From the NCBI RefSeq assembly GCF_011045115.1, contig NZ_JAAKZG010000004.1, positions 124,001 through 188,000 of the forward strand: a stretch of DNA of 64,000 nucleotides. The letters run 5' to 3'. The position numbers were made by a program, and so were the translations under genes. The stretch is from Mesorhizobium zhangyense. GTDB lineage: Bacteria > Pseudomonadota > Alphaproteobacteria > Rhizobiales > Rhizobiaceae. Every line of letters begins with the position of its first letter. The stretch's first letter is position 1. Positions 16,023 through 23,443 of the stretch are shown here, one piece after another. The notes under the pieces are model-generated. The model searched no databases. It was not told where the DNA came from and saw only the letters and a list, made by a program, of their open reading frames with translations.

Positions 16023-17207
16023 ATGAGCCAATTGTTCGGCGAGGGCAGAATTGGCGGTCTTCAGGTTGAAAACCGCATCGTCGTCTCACCGATGTGCCAA
16101 TACAGTGCCGTCGAAGGCACGGCGCAACCGTGGCATCTGATCCACATCGGCAATCTCATGATGTCGGGGGCAGGCCTGGTCATCATGGAGGCGACAGCAG
16201 TCGAGGATATCGGCCGCGGCACGCTCGGCTGCCTGGGAATCTACAGCGACGAGAACGAGAGGGCCCTGGCAGAACTCGTCGTGACGGCAAAGAAACTGTC
16301 GACCGCCAAGCTGGGCCTTCAGCTAACCCATGCCGGCCGCAAGGCGGCAACAAGAACGATCCCGGATCGCTGGCGCGGCGAACCGCTTCCGCTGGACGAA
16401 GGCGCCTGGAAGCCGGTTGCCCCATCGGCCATCTGCTTTGACAAGCACTGGCAAGTGCCCGAAGAACTCGATGAAGAGGGAATCCTGCGCATCATCGACG
16501 CCTTTGCCTGCTCCGCGCAACGCGCCGATCGCGCCGGCTTCGATCTTATCGAGATCCACGGCGCACATGGATATCTGATCCACAACTTCCTTTCGCCACT
16601 CTCCAACAGACGTTCCGACAAATGGGGCGGCTCGCTTGAAAACCGCATGCGCTTTGCGCTGGAAATCGTCGGCGCTGTGCGCAGCGTCTGGCCAAAGGAG
16701 AAGGCATTCGGCTTCCGCGTCAACAGCACCGACTGGCATCCCGAGGGCTTCAGTCTCGATGATGCAGTCATCTTTGCGCAAGCGCTGGAGCAGGCCGGTC
16801 TGGACTATGTCGTCATGTCTGCCGGCAATATCGCACCCGGCATATCCATCCCTCCCGCGACGCCCGGCCATCAGGTACCGTTCGCCACTTCGATCAAGGA
16901 GAATACCGGCCTGACAGCAATGGCTGTCGGCATGATCGGGCGCTTTGAACAGGCCGAAGCCATCATCGCCAATGACGAGGCCGATTTTGTCGCCCTGGCC
17001 CGGCCGATGCTGGACAATCCGCGATGGGGCATCCATGCCGCCGCCGCACTCGGCGCCGACATAGCCTATCCGCCGCAATATATGCGCGCACGGCCCAACA
17101 ACTGGCTTGGTTTCACCTATGTCCATCCGGAAGCCAAGCCGCCGGCATCCACGTTACAACTCGACCGGCCACCCAGTGTCGCCTGGGACAGGCCGAGGGA
17201 CGCTTAG
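16023..17207 (+). CDS. NADH:flavin oxidoreductase, Old Yellow Enzyme family (YqjM/XenA-like)
   Basis: A 394-residue FMN TIM-barrel reductase. The N-terminal VSPMCQYS carries the flavin-tuning Cys of the YqjM/XenA subclass. HAGRKA near residue 105, the substrate-anchoring His pair in IHGAHGYLIHNFLSPLSN, NRRSDKWGGSLENRMRF, and LARPMLDNPRWG near the C-terminus are standard. I start at the ATG at 16023 (MSQLFGEG), where homology begins; an in-frame ATG at 15978 would add an unconserved 15-residue leader. OYE enzymes reduce activated C=C bonds of enones, nitro compounds and maleimides. With the divergent MDR reductase and the flavin monooxygenase it supports an unsaturated carbonyl substrate. Confidence 0.92.
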   Translation: MSQLFGEGRIGGLQVENRIVVSPMCQYSAVEGTAQPWHLIHIGNLMMSGAGLVIMEATAVEDIGRGTLGCLGIYSDENERALAELVVTAKKLSTAKLGLQLTHAGRKAATRTIPDRWRGEPLPLDEGAWKPVAPSAICFDKHWQVPEELDEEGILRIIDAFACSAQRADRAGFDLIEIHGAHGYLIHNFLSPLSNRRSDKWGGSLENRMRFALEIVGAVRSVWPKEKAFGFRVNSTDWHPEGFSLDDAVIFAQALEQAGLDYVVMSAGNIAPGISIPPATPGHQVPFATSIKENTGLTAMAVGMIGRFEQAEAIIANDEADFVALARPMLDNPRWGIHAAAALGADIAYPPQYMRARPNNWLGFTYVHPEAKPPASTLQLDRPPSVAWDRPRDA

Positions 17208-17224
17208 ATAGGCGATTGAAATCT

Positions 17225-17252
17225 GACGGGCACGCTATATGGCGCGCCCGTC
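17225..17252. terminator. Probable bidirectional terminator hairpin
   Basis: GACGGGC and GCCCGTC (17225-17231 and 17246-17252) form a perfect 7-bp GC-rich stem with a 14-base loop in the 70-base gap between the convergent Old Yellow Enzyme and RTX genes. A T-rich stretch follows on the + strand after about ten bases. Confidence 0.5.
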
Positions 17253-17277
17253 GACAAGATTTTGAGTTTTCGATGCC

Positions 17278-20200
17278 TCAAACAAACAGGAAGTCGCTAA
17301 GCGAAAGCGTAGAGACGTGTGTGGTGTCGCTGGCCAGGGTCACGATAAGCTCGGCGTCATAATTGTTGCCCGTCCCATCGCGATCAAACCAGAGCCGCCC
17401 ATTGTCCGTTTCGAACAGGAACTGCGGACCGGTTCCCGAAGCCTGCGGGTCGGCACCTACCACGAACCCGGGATTGCCGCTGGCAGCCATCCCGAAGTCC
17501 GAGCGGTCAATGACGAGCTTGTCCTGGCCGCGCGTAAAATCGACGATCTGGTCACCTGTTCCGAAACCATCGGTGTGGAAGACAAACTGATCCTTGCCGG
17601 CGCCGCCCTGAAGCAGGTCACCGCCCGCTCCACCTTCCAGAACATCGTCGCCCGCACCGCCGAAAAGGAAATCGTCGCTGTCGCCGCCGAAGAACTTCTC
17701 ATTGGCGGACGTCCCGCGAATGTCGTCGTCCAGCGCGCTGCCATAGACGATCTCAATTCCCGTGACCGTCAGGCCTTTGGCCATGCCGGCATTGTTGGCG
17801 TTGTTGGCCAGATCCAGGATGACCGACTTCTCCGACGAGAAACCGAACTTCAGCGTGTCCGAACCCGAGCCGCCGTCAAAGACGTCGACACCGTTGCCGT
17901 TGGTGCGGATAAGGATGTCATTGCCCGCATCGCCGTAGAGCTTGTCGTTGCCCGCGCCATCCTCGAGGCTGTCGTTACCGGCTCCACCGCGCAGCGTATC
18001 ATTGCCATTGTTGCCCACGAGCACGTCGTTGAGTGCGCTGGCCGTAACCGTGTCATTGCCGCTGGTTCCGTAGAATTCGAGGCTTTCAGCGGCCCTGAAC
18101 TTGGTTACCGAATTGACCGCGACGGTCCCGTTCGAGAAGGTGAAGCTTACACCGGTGGCCTGATTGGAAAGATCGACGTAAACGCGGTCGCTGCCCGTGC
18201 CACCGTCGGCGAAATCGCCATGGTTGATGCGCAGCTTGTCGTCTCCGGCGCCGCCGTAAAGCTTGTCTGCCCCCGTGTCGAACTGAGTGTTGTAGGTCGC
18301 ATGGAGTACGTCGTTTCCGTCACCGCCCTCGAGCCGGTCGGCACCTGATCCGCCATATAGACTGTCGTTACCGGCAAGTCCCTTCAGCGTATCGTTGCCC
18401 GCCCCACCATGGAACGTGTCATTGAGCGCTCCGCCGGTGAGATTGTCGGCACCTGAGCCGGACCACATCTGGACCGCCTCTATGTTCTTCAACGTCACGT
18501 CGCCGTTTGTCAGCGTCGCATTGGGCGAAAGGACGAAGGTCAGGTTTTTGGTCGCTTGCGATCGGCTGACCGAAGCGATGTCCGTACCCGTACCACCATC
18601 GACAGTGAACTTTCCAGCGGTGCTGCCGCCGGCATAGTTGATCCTGACGGCATCATTGCCCGTGCCCAACAGGATCGTGTTAGCGCCGGTGCCTGCGCTT
18701 ATGTCGATCGAGACACTGTCGTTGCCGTTGCCGGTATTGATAGAGTTGGCGCCACCGCTGTCATAGACCACATCGTTGCCGTCCCCACCGTTGATGGTAT
18801 CGTTGCCGGCACCGCCATCAAGGGTATCATTGCCAGCACCGCCGATCAGCTTGTCGTTGCCGCCATAGCCATAGAATTTGACCGAAAGGGCAGATCCGGC
18901 AGTCAGGGTGTCGCTGCCCGATCCGGCGTGGATCGTGTAGTGCTCGGCATCCGTGACGACGGTGCCATCGCTGAGTTTTCCTGTGTTCCCGGTGATCGAG
19001 AAGGTCAACGCGCCTGCAACGTCCTTGCGGAGGATCGTGACCGAATCGATGCCCGCGCCGGCGCGGACGGTGTCCTTGCCCCCATTGCCCACTGAGATCG
19101 TGTCGTTACCGTCGCCACCGCTTACAGTGTCGATGCCGGTGCCGGCGTCGAGAGTGTCGTTGCCTTTGCCGCCCGAGAGCGTGTCGTTGCCGCCCCAACT
19201 CGTCATCGTGTCGTTGCCGTCCCAGCCTGTCCACCTGTCGGCGCTGGTGGAACCCGCGCCACTGTCCAGCTGGTAGGATTCGATGCCAATGAAGGTGGAC
19301 CCGTCCGAGAGCGTGTTGGTGACGGTAGGGGCCTTGGCGGTGAAGGCGCCGGCCAGCTTGTTGATCACCAGCACGTCCGCGCCGGTGCCGCCATCGATCG
19401 TATCCTTGCCCTCGCCGATCACGATACTGATGATATCGTTTCCAGCACCAGCCTTGATGGTGTCGATGCCTGCATTGCCGGCGAGGATGTCATTGCCGTT
19501 GCCGCCATCGATTGTATCGTTTCCAGCGTCGCCCTGTATGATGTCGTTGCCTTCTCCGCCGGTCAGAGCGTCGTTGCCGTCGCCACCCATCAGGAGATCG
19601 TCACCATAATCGCCGTAGATCTTATCGTTGCCGGCGTCGCCCATGAGTATGTCGCCGCCGTAACCGCCCTTGAGCGTGTCCTGACCTAGACCGCCCATGA
19701 TGTAGTCAACACCATTGCCGCCATTGACGATATCGTCGCCATCACCGCCGGTGAGGAAGTCGTTGCCGATGCCGCCATTGAGGGTATCGTTGCCGGCACC
19801 ACCATCGAGGGTGTCGTTCCAGCGACCACCGGTGAGAGTGTCGCCGAAATCGCTGCCCGTTATCTGGTATTGCTCGACATTGATGACGCTGATGCCTCCC
19901 AACAAGGTCGACTGCGCGATCGGATCTTTCGCAGTGAAGGTGACCCCCGCTGCCTGGCTTGCGTAGTTGATCATCAACGTATCGAAGCCGAGACCGCCAT
20001 TGACTATGTCACCGTTGCCATTCGCCAGGTCGAAGACCATGATCCTGTCGTCACCGGTACCGGCATTGATCCTGTCGGCTCCCGCGCCACCATCGATCAT
20101 GTCGCTCCCGGAATTGCCGTTGAGCACGTCGGCGCCGTCATCCCCGGAGATGTAGTCGTCCTGGAACCCGCCCGACACTGTGTCATTTCCCGAGGACGCC

Positions 20201-20295
20201 AGAATGGTGTCATCGCTCAAGCCGCCGGTGATAACATCCGCATCGCCGGTCCCGAATAGTGTATCGGCCGCATCTGTTCCTGGTATATTTGCCAT
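17278..20295 (-). CDS. RTX family calcium-binding repeat protein, probably type I secreted
   Basis: A 1005-residue protein built almost entirely of RTX nonapeptides (GGxGxDxLx type) in blocks from about residue 5 to 905. The blocks are separated by five or six non-RTX strands of about 50-70 residues, each with a similar VTFT/LTFV...VEQYQI/AVQMWSGS pattern. The last 100 residues (FHTDGFGTGDQIVDFTRGQD, then a hydrophobic end FLFV) match the serralysin-type C-terminal region used for type I secretion. There is no N-terminal signal peptide, and no toxin, protease or adenylate cyclase domain, so it is more like a surface or matrix adhesin than an enzyme. AAGGAGGTAA is a very strong ribosome site. 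No secretion ABC/HlyD pair lies in the window. High acidity and calcium binding are expected from the repeats. Confidence 0.93.
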   Translation of the reverse strand: MANIPGTDAADTLFGTGDADVITGGLSDDTILASSGNDTVSGGFQDDYISGDDGADVLNGNSGSDMIDGGAGADRINAGTGDDRIMVFDLANGNGDIVNGGLGFDTLMINYASQAAGVTFTAKDPIAQSTLLGGISVINVEQYQITGSDFGDTLTGGRWNDTLDGGAGNDTLNGGIGNDFLTGGDGDDIVNGGNGVDYIMGGLGQDTLKGGYGGDILMGDAGNDKIYGDYGDDLLMGGDGNDALTGGEGNDIIQGDAGNDTIDGGNGNDILAGNAGIDTIKAGAGNDIISIVIGEGKDTIDGGTGADVLVINKLAGAFTAKAPTVTNTLSDGSTFIGIESYQLDSGAGSTSADRWTGWDGNDTMTSWGGNDTLSGGKGNDTLDAGTGIDTVSGGDGNDTISVGNGGKDTVRAGAGIDSVTILRKDVAGALTFSITGNTGKLSDGTVVTDAEHYTIHAGSGSDTLTAGSALSVKFYGYGGNDKLIGGAGNDTLDGGAGNDTINGGDGNDVVYDSGGANSINTGNGNDSVSIDISAGTGANTILLGTGNDAVRINYAGGSTAGKFTVDGGTGTDIASVSRSQATKNLTFVLSPNATLTNGDVTLKNIEAVQMWSGSGADNLTGGALNDTFHGGAGNDTLKGLAGNDSLYGGSGADRLEGGDGNDVLHATYNTQFDTGADKLYGGAGDDKLRINHGDFADGGTGSDRVYVDLSNQATGVSFTFSNGTVAVNSVTKFRAAESLEFYGTSGNDTVTASALNDVLVGNNGNDTLRGGAGNDSLEDGAGNDKLYGDAGNDILIRTNGNGVDVFDGGSGSDTLKFGFSSEKSVILDLANNANNAGMAKGLTVTGIEIVYGSALDDDIRGTSANEKFFGGDSDDFLFGGAGDDVLEGGAGGDLLQGGAGKDQFVFHTDGFGTGDQIVDFTRGQDKLVIDRSDFGMAASGNPGFVVGADPQASGTGPQFLFETDNGRLWFDRDGTGNNYDAELIVTLASDTTHVSTLSLSDFLFV

Positions 20296-20333
20296 CGTCA
20301 GTTACCTCCTTGATGACGCAGAAGTGCGTAGCC

Positions 20334-20351
20334 GCCTCGCATATGCGAGGC
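20334..20351. promoter_or_regulatory. 18-bp perfect palindrome upstream of the RTX gene
   Basis: GCCTCGCAT/ATGCGAGGC is a perfect 9+9 palindrome without spacer, 39-56 bases upstream of the RTX ATG. It could be an operator or, if transcribed, a 5-prime UTR hairpin next to the strong ribosome site. No second copy was seen. Confidence 0.5.
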
Positions 20352-20697
20352 AGTCTGGTTCAACTCGTTTTCGTGCCAGCTAAACCGCCGTCCTGATCTG
20401 GACGCGGTTGCGGCCCCCTCGATCAAAGGACACCCAGCCCTGCCGCAGCCTGGAACATCCCTCGAAAGGCTGAATGGCTCTTAGCCCTCAGCCTGATAAT
20501 TTCTTTCGGCTTGCACCGCGCCATTCGGTGCCTGTGGCGCGACATGACCCGATTGAAAGCCATCACGAAATCACATCGTAGCTTTCGCGATATTTCGTAT
20601 TTCTTCGATTCTCCGCCTGAATCCGCAACAGGAATGCCATTTAGTGACTGATACGAAGCTTGTGAAATTCAATAATCGTATGGTTTCCATCCACGGA

Positions 20698-20751
20698 ACA
20701 AATACAGTTCTCTCAACGCAAATACAGTTCGCCCTGCACAAATACAGTGCG
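20698..20751. repeat. Three direct repeats (CAAATACAGT) with exact 20-bp period
   Basis: AATACAGT starts at 20701, 20721 and 20741, preceded each time by (A/G)CA or CACA and followed by TC or GC. The period is exactly 20 bp, about two helical turns, so the copies face one side of the DNA. They lie about 400 bases upstream of the RTX start and 310 upstream of the LysR start. Cooperative binding of a regulator to direct repeats is the simplest reading. Confidence 0.6.
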
Positions 20752-21056
20752 TCGACAGACCCTTCCTCCGCGGTTCAGCCTTGCGAACCAATTAGCCAAG
20801 CATCTCCTATGCTTCCGACGAAGGACGGGTTTGTCTTCTGGCCTACTCAAATACCACTGGGATTGTCGCGCAATTGCCACAATTGTTCGTAGCTTCGATA
20901 AACGACTGCCCTTCAGGCAGTTTGCATTAGGGCGGGCGCCAATGCAGCAGTGATCCTGTTACTTCTTCTTCTGCGCATCATTTCTTTCGCCGTTTTGGCA
21001 GTTTTTTCCTTCACCATTCGAGGAAAAACGATCATTTGTCTTGAGGGGGCACGTGA

Positions 21057-22034
21057 ATGAACTTCAATGGATTCGACCTGAATCTGCTCAGGGTTTTCGA
21101 CGCGCTGATGCGCGAACGCAGTGTCACGCGTGCCGGCGACCAGATCGGATTGAGCCAGCCGGCGGTGAGCGCTGCACTCAAGCGGCTGCGCGAGATTCTC
21201 GACGATCAGCTCTTCATTCGCCGCGGCAATGATATGATACCCACACCGCGCGCGCTGGAACTGGGTTCATCCGTTCGCGAAGCGCTGGGCACGATCGAGT
21301 TCGCCTTGCGCAAGCGAAAGCAGTTCGATCCGGCGACCATCCAGCGGCGTTTCACGCTTCTGGGTTCGGACGTATTCTCCTTGATGATGATGCCCGCGCT
21401 TTCCAGCCGCTTCGCGGATGAAGCGCCGGGCGTTTCGCTCCAGCTTGTCGATAATGCCTGGGGCGGCATCGAGCGGCTGCTTCAGGAAGATGCGGTCGAC
21501 ATTGCGATCGATGCTGAATTCGAGGCCCCGGACTGGACATCCAGTGCACACTTGCTGCACGCGCCCTACGTCGTCGTGGCCTCATCTCACCATCCGCGGA
21601 TTGCAGGTGCTGGGATCGCGCCGCGCGAAATGCTCCCCCTCGATCTGTTTTGCCAGCTTCATCATGCGGTGAGATCGCTCGACGGCAAGGTGAAATGCAT
21701 AGTGGACCCCGCACTCGCCAAGGTCGGGCGCAGGCGGCATGTGGCGCTTGTTTTGCCGCATACGCTAGGGGTTGCGCTGGCGACCGCCCGTTCGCACCAC
21801 GTGGCCACTGTTCCACTCCAGTTCGCGGAGCTGGTGGCTGCCAATCTCGGATTGCAGATTTACGAATCGCCTGTGCAGCTTCCGGCTAGCGACATCAAGA
21901 TGTTCTGGCATGCGCGACACGACGGCGACACCGGCCACCAATGGTTGCGCCAGCAGATCGTGCAGGTCCGTGACGAATTTGAACAAAAAATGCGTTATAA
22001 ATTCGATACGGTCAGGCAGCGGCGCATCGCCTGA
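21057..22034 (+). CDS. LysR family transcriptional regulator
   Basis: A 325-residue LysR regulator. The N-terminal winged helix FDLNLLRVFDALMRERSVTRAG with LSQPAVSAALKRLREILDDQLFIRRG is a strong match (residues 6-60), followed by a linker helix and a substrate-binding-like effector domain from about residue 95 (FTLLGSDVFSLMMMPALSSRF). The sequence pattern, with FNGFDLNLL at the start and a long C-terminus, is nearest the NodD/NahR/LinR branch. GAGGGGG precedes the ATG. No divergently oriented target gene abuts it. The nearest candidates are the RTX gene across the repeat-bearing gap or the small genes downstream on the other strand. Confidence 0.9.
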   Translation: MNFNGFDLNLLRVFDALMRERSVTRAGDQIGLSQPAVSAALKRLREILDDQLFIRRGNDMIPTPRALELGSSVREALGTIEFALRKRKQFDPATIQRRFTLLGSDVFSLMMMPALSSRFADEAPGVSLQLVDNAWGGIERLLQEDAVDIAIDAEFEAPDWTSSAHLLHAPYVVVASSHHPRIAGAGIAPREMLPLDLFCQLHHAVRSLDGKVKCIVDPALAKVGRRRHVALVLPHTLGVALATARSHHVATVPLQFAELVAANLGLQIYESPVQLPASDIKMFWHARHDGDTGHQWLRQQIVQVRDEFEQKMRYKFDTVRQRRIA

Positions 22035-22072
22035 TTCAGACCGTGGCCCGACTAAGAACTCCTGCCGCGCTG

Positions 22073-22375
22073 CTACTTCGGAACGGGCTTCAATCCATTC
22101 TCGCCTTCGGGAACAGTCGAAGGGGCATCGTCCTTCGCCAGGATTCCGGCGACTTGCGCGAAATTCAGAAAATCGTTTCGGGCTTGTTCAGCCGTCACCT
22201 CATTGACCTTGGCCGCGAAGCACGAGCTCATGGCGGTCTGGTAGACTGGACCAAGGCGACCGGTCTCCCAATTCTGAAGAAATGTCAGGGCATCGTCGAC
22301 ATCGTAGATTTCCGAAACATGCGCGGTGGGGTCGGCCTTGATCCGTACCGGAACTGTGAACTGCAGCTTATCCAT
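22073..22375 (-). CDS. DUF982 domain protein
   Basis: A 100-residue protein matching DUF982, a small domain family found mostly in rhizobia, often in several copies per genome and near symbiosis or plasmid genes. Visible marks are the early FTVPVRIKADPTAHVSEI strand, DDALTFLQNWETGRLGPVYQTAMSSCFAA with the conserved Trp and Cys, and the C-terminal ARNDFLNFAQVAGIL helix. The ATG at 22375 is better placed than that at 22381 relative to GGGAGA. No function is known for the family. It is convergent with the LysR gene. Confidence 0.75.
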   Translation of the reverse strand: MDKLQFTVPVRIKADPTAHVSEIYDVDDALTFLQNWETGRLGPVYQTAMSSCFAAKVNEVTAEQARNDFLNFAQVAGILAKDDAPSTVPEGENGLKPVPK

Positions 22376-22396
22376 CTGCATTCTCCCTTGGTCCGA

Positions 22397-22630
22397 CTAG
22401 TGTTTCACTGCCGGCTCCAGGAATATCTGCTCCGGCGTACGGCCCATTTCAAGAAGATCGAGCTGGCGATTGTCGACATCGTAATATTCCCCGTCGACCA
22501 AAACGCGCGTCGTCACCTGCCCGCCAGCGAACTTCTTGGCGACAATAACAACTTTATGGCGATCAAGGACACGCTTGACGGCGTGTCGGGACGCCAGATG
22601 CCTGCCAGTATCAAACCGCTGCTTCGGCAT
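22397..22630 (-). CDS. Small hypothetical protein (77 aa)
   Basis: A 77-residue basic protein of unknown function, 21 bases upstream of the DUF982 gene and in the same direction. The middle part (VVIVAKKFAGGQVTTRVLVDGEYYDVDNRQLDLLEMG) looks like a short beta-rich fold with a charged N-terminal helix. There is no signal peptide or membrane segment. I do not recognise the family. Position, direction and spacing suggest co-transcription with the DUF982 gene, and this is the main reason to call it real. Confidence 0.5.
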   Translation of the reverse strand: MPKQRFDTGRHLASRHAVKRVLDRHKVVIVAKKFAGGQVTTRVLVDGEYYDVDNRQLDLLEMGRTPEQIFLEPAVKH

Positions 22631-22774
22631 GGTCTCAGCCCGGATGTTATCCTCGTTCGTCGTAAACGCAGAACACGAGAGGAGGTTGCCTGCGACTACA
22701 AAAAACGAGCACTGCGCAGAGCGCCCGCTTGTTCGATAAATGTGCAGGGCCGTCGCCCAAATGATCGAGCAGCG

Positions 22775-22990
22775 TCAGTTCAACCCGAACGATTGTTCGC
22801 CGGAGAATTCCATGCGCTCAGTCGGCGGAAGCTGGAGAGCATTCAGGATGGCTGTGCGGCTCTCGCGGACCAGCACCTCACCGTGGGTATGCACCAATAA
22901 GGTGTAGTCGCCGTGATCCTTGAGCGAAACGAGATGTTTGGCTTCGAAGGCAATCTTTTCGCCGTCGCCGCCGGTGAGTTGTATCCACAT
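22775..22990 (-). CDS. Small FlbD-like protein (71 aa)
   Basis: Starting at the ATG at 22990 (GGAG ribosome site nine bases upstream), the 71 residues begin MWIQLTGGDGEKIAFEAKHL and continue LVHTHGEVLVRESRTAILNAL. This pattern of two short beta hairpins and a final helix resembles FlbD (swarming motility protein) and other small beta-strand proteins that start MIxLTRLNG. The resemblance is by eye and weak. An upstream in-frame start at 23038 would add 16 unconserved residues. It belongs to a loose leftward group of three small genes between the TRAP locus and the LysR gene. Confidence 0.5.
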   Translation of the reverse strand: MWIQLTGGDGEKIAFEAKHLVSLKDHGDYTLLVHTHGEVLVRESRTAILNALQLPPTERMEFSGEQSFGLN

Positions 22991-23104
22991 GATGAGCTCC
23001 GATCGGCGGCCAATGTGCGCCCTCAGTTCCAGCGCCACAACTACCTCTTTCGACGGAGCCCACGGCTGCTGGGCAGGAGCGGGATCTTCGCGAAAAGTTC
23101 CAGA

Positions 23105-23443
23105 TCAGCCTGCTTTGGCGAGAAGATCGTCTCCATTGAAGGTGATATGGAAAACCCGCCCGTCGAACAGGCTCTTGAGAACGTTCGACGGCTCGCGGGT
23201 CGCCTCGCGGATATCCGAGGACAGAGCCTTATCCATCGTCGCAAGGTCCGGATAACGGGTCGCCAGCACGAGCGCATAGGCTGGCGCTCCGTCATCAGCA
23301 GCTGCCGGCCGCAGAACGCTGACGTCCTCGGCACCCGGAAACTGTCGCCATAGAGGGATCAGCGTATCTTCGAGAAGACTTTCGAACGCGGCTTCGCTGC
23401 CGGGACGAACCACCCCCTCGAAGAAAGCCGTGCGGACGATCAA
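23105..23443 (-). CDS. Small dimeric alpha/beta-barrel (EthD/ABM-like) protein
   Basis: A 112-residue protein whose pattern of strand, helix, strand (IVRTAFFEGVVRPGSEAAFESLL, then SVLRPAAADDGAPAYALVLATRY) and length fit the dimeric ferredoxin-like barrel superfamily that includes EthD, antibiotic monooxygenases and stress barrel proteins. The start is a TTG at 23443 that overlaps the stop of the TRAP permease gene by four bases, so translation is probably coupled. Orthologs next to TRAP transporters are usually uncharacterised. A small accessory enzyme for the transported acid is an inference. Confidence 0.65.
   Translation of the reverse strand: MIVRTAFFEGVVRPGSEAAFESLLEDTLIPLWRQFPGAEDVSVLRPAAADDGAPAYALVLATRYPDLATMDKALSSDIREATREPSNVLKSLFDGRVFHITFNGDDLLAKAG

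Larger units (their letters stand above)
20296..21056. other. 761-base gap between the RTX gene and the LysR gene
   Basis: I find no convincing gene here. The segment is visibly more AT-rich than its surroundings. It holds the RTX promoter side with an 18-bp palindrome (20334-20351), three 20-bp-spaced direct repeats (20698-20751), a small hairpin ACTGCC-CTTCA-GGCAGT near 20905 followed by TT, and a near-palindrome of GTTTTTTCCT with AGGAAAAAC (about 21000-21030) before the LysR gene. Short open frames inside it show no family features. Confidence 0.6.

Noticed and set aside
17317-19609. Several + strand frames opposite the RTX gene, repetitive at DNA level
   Set aside because: The DNA repeats come from RTX nonapeptide codons on the minus strand. 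They are not a CRISPR array: the repeats are degenerate and in a 27-base coding phase, with no unique spacers.
20644-20892. Open frame of 82 codons in the RTX-LysR gap
   Set aside because: No ribosome site, no family pattern, and it runs through the 20-bp direct repeats. Treated as non-coding.
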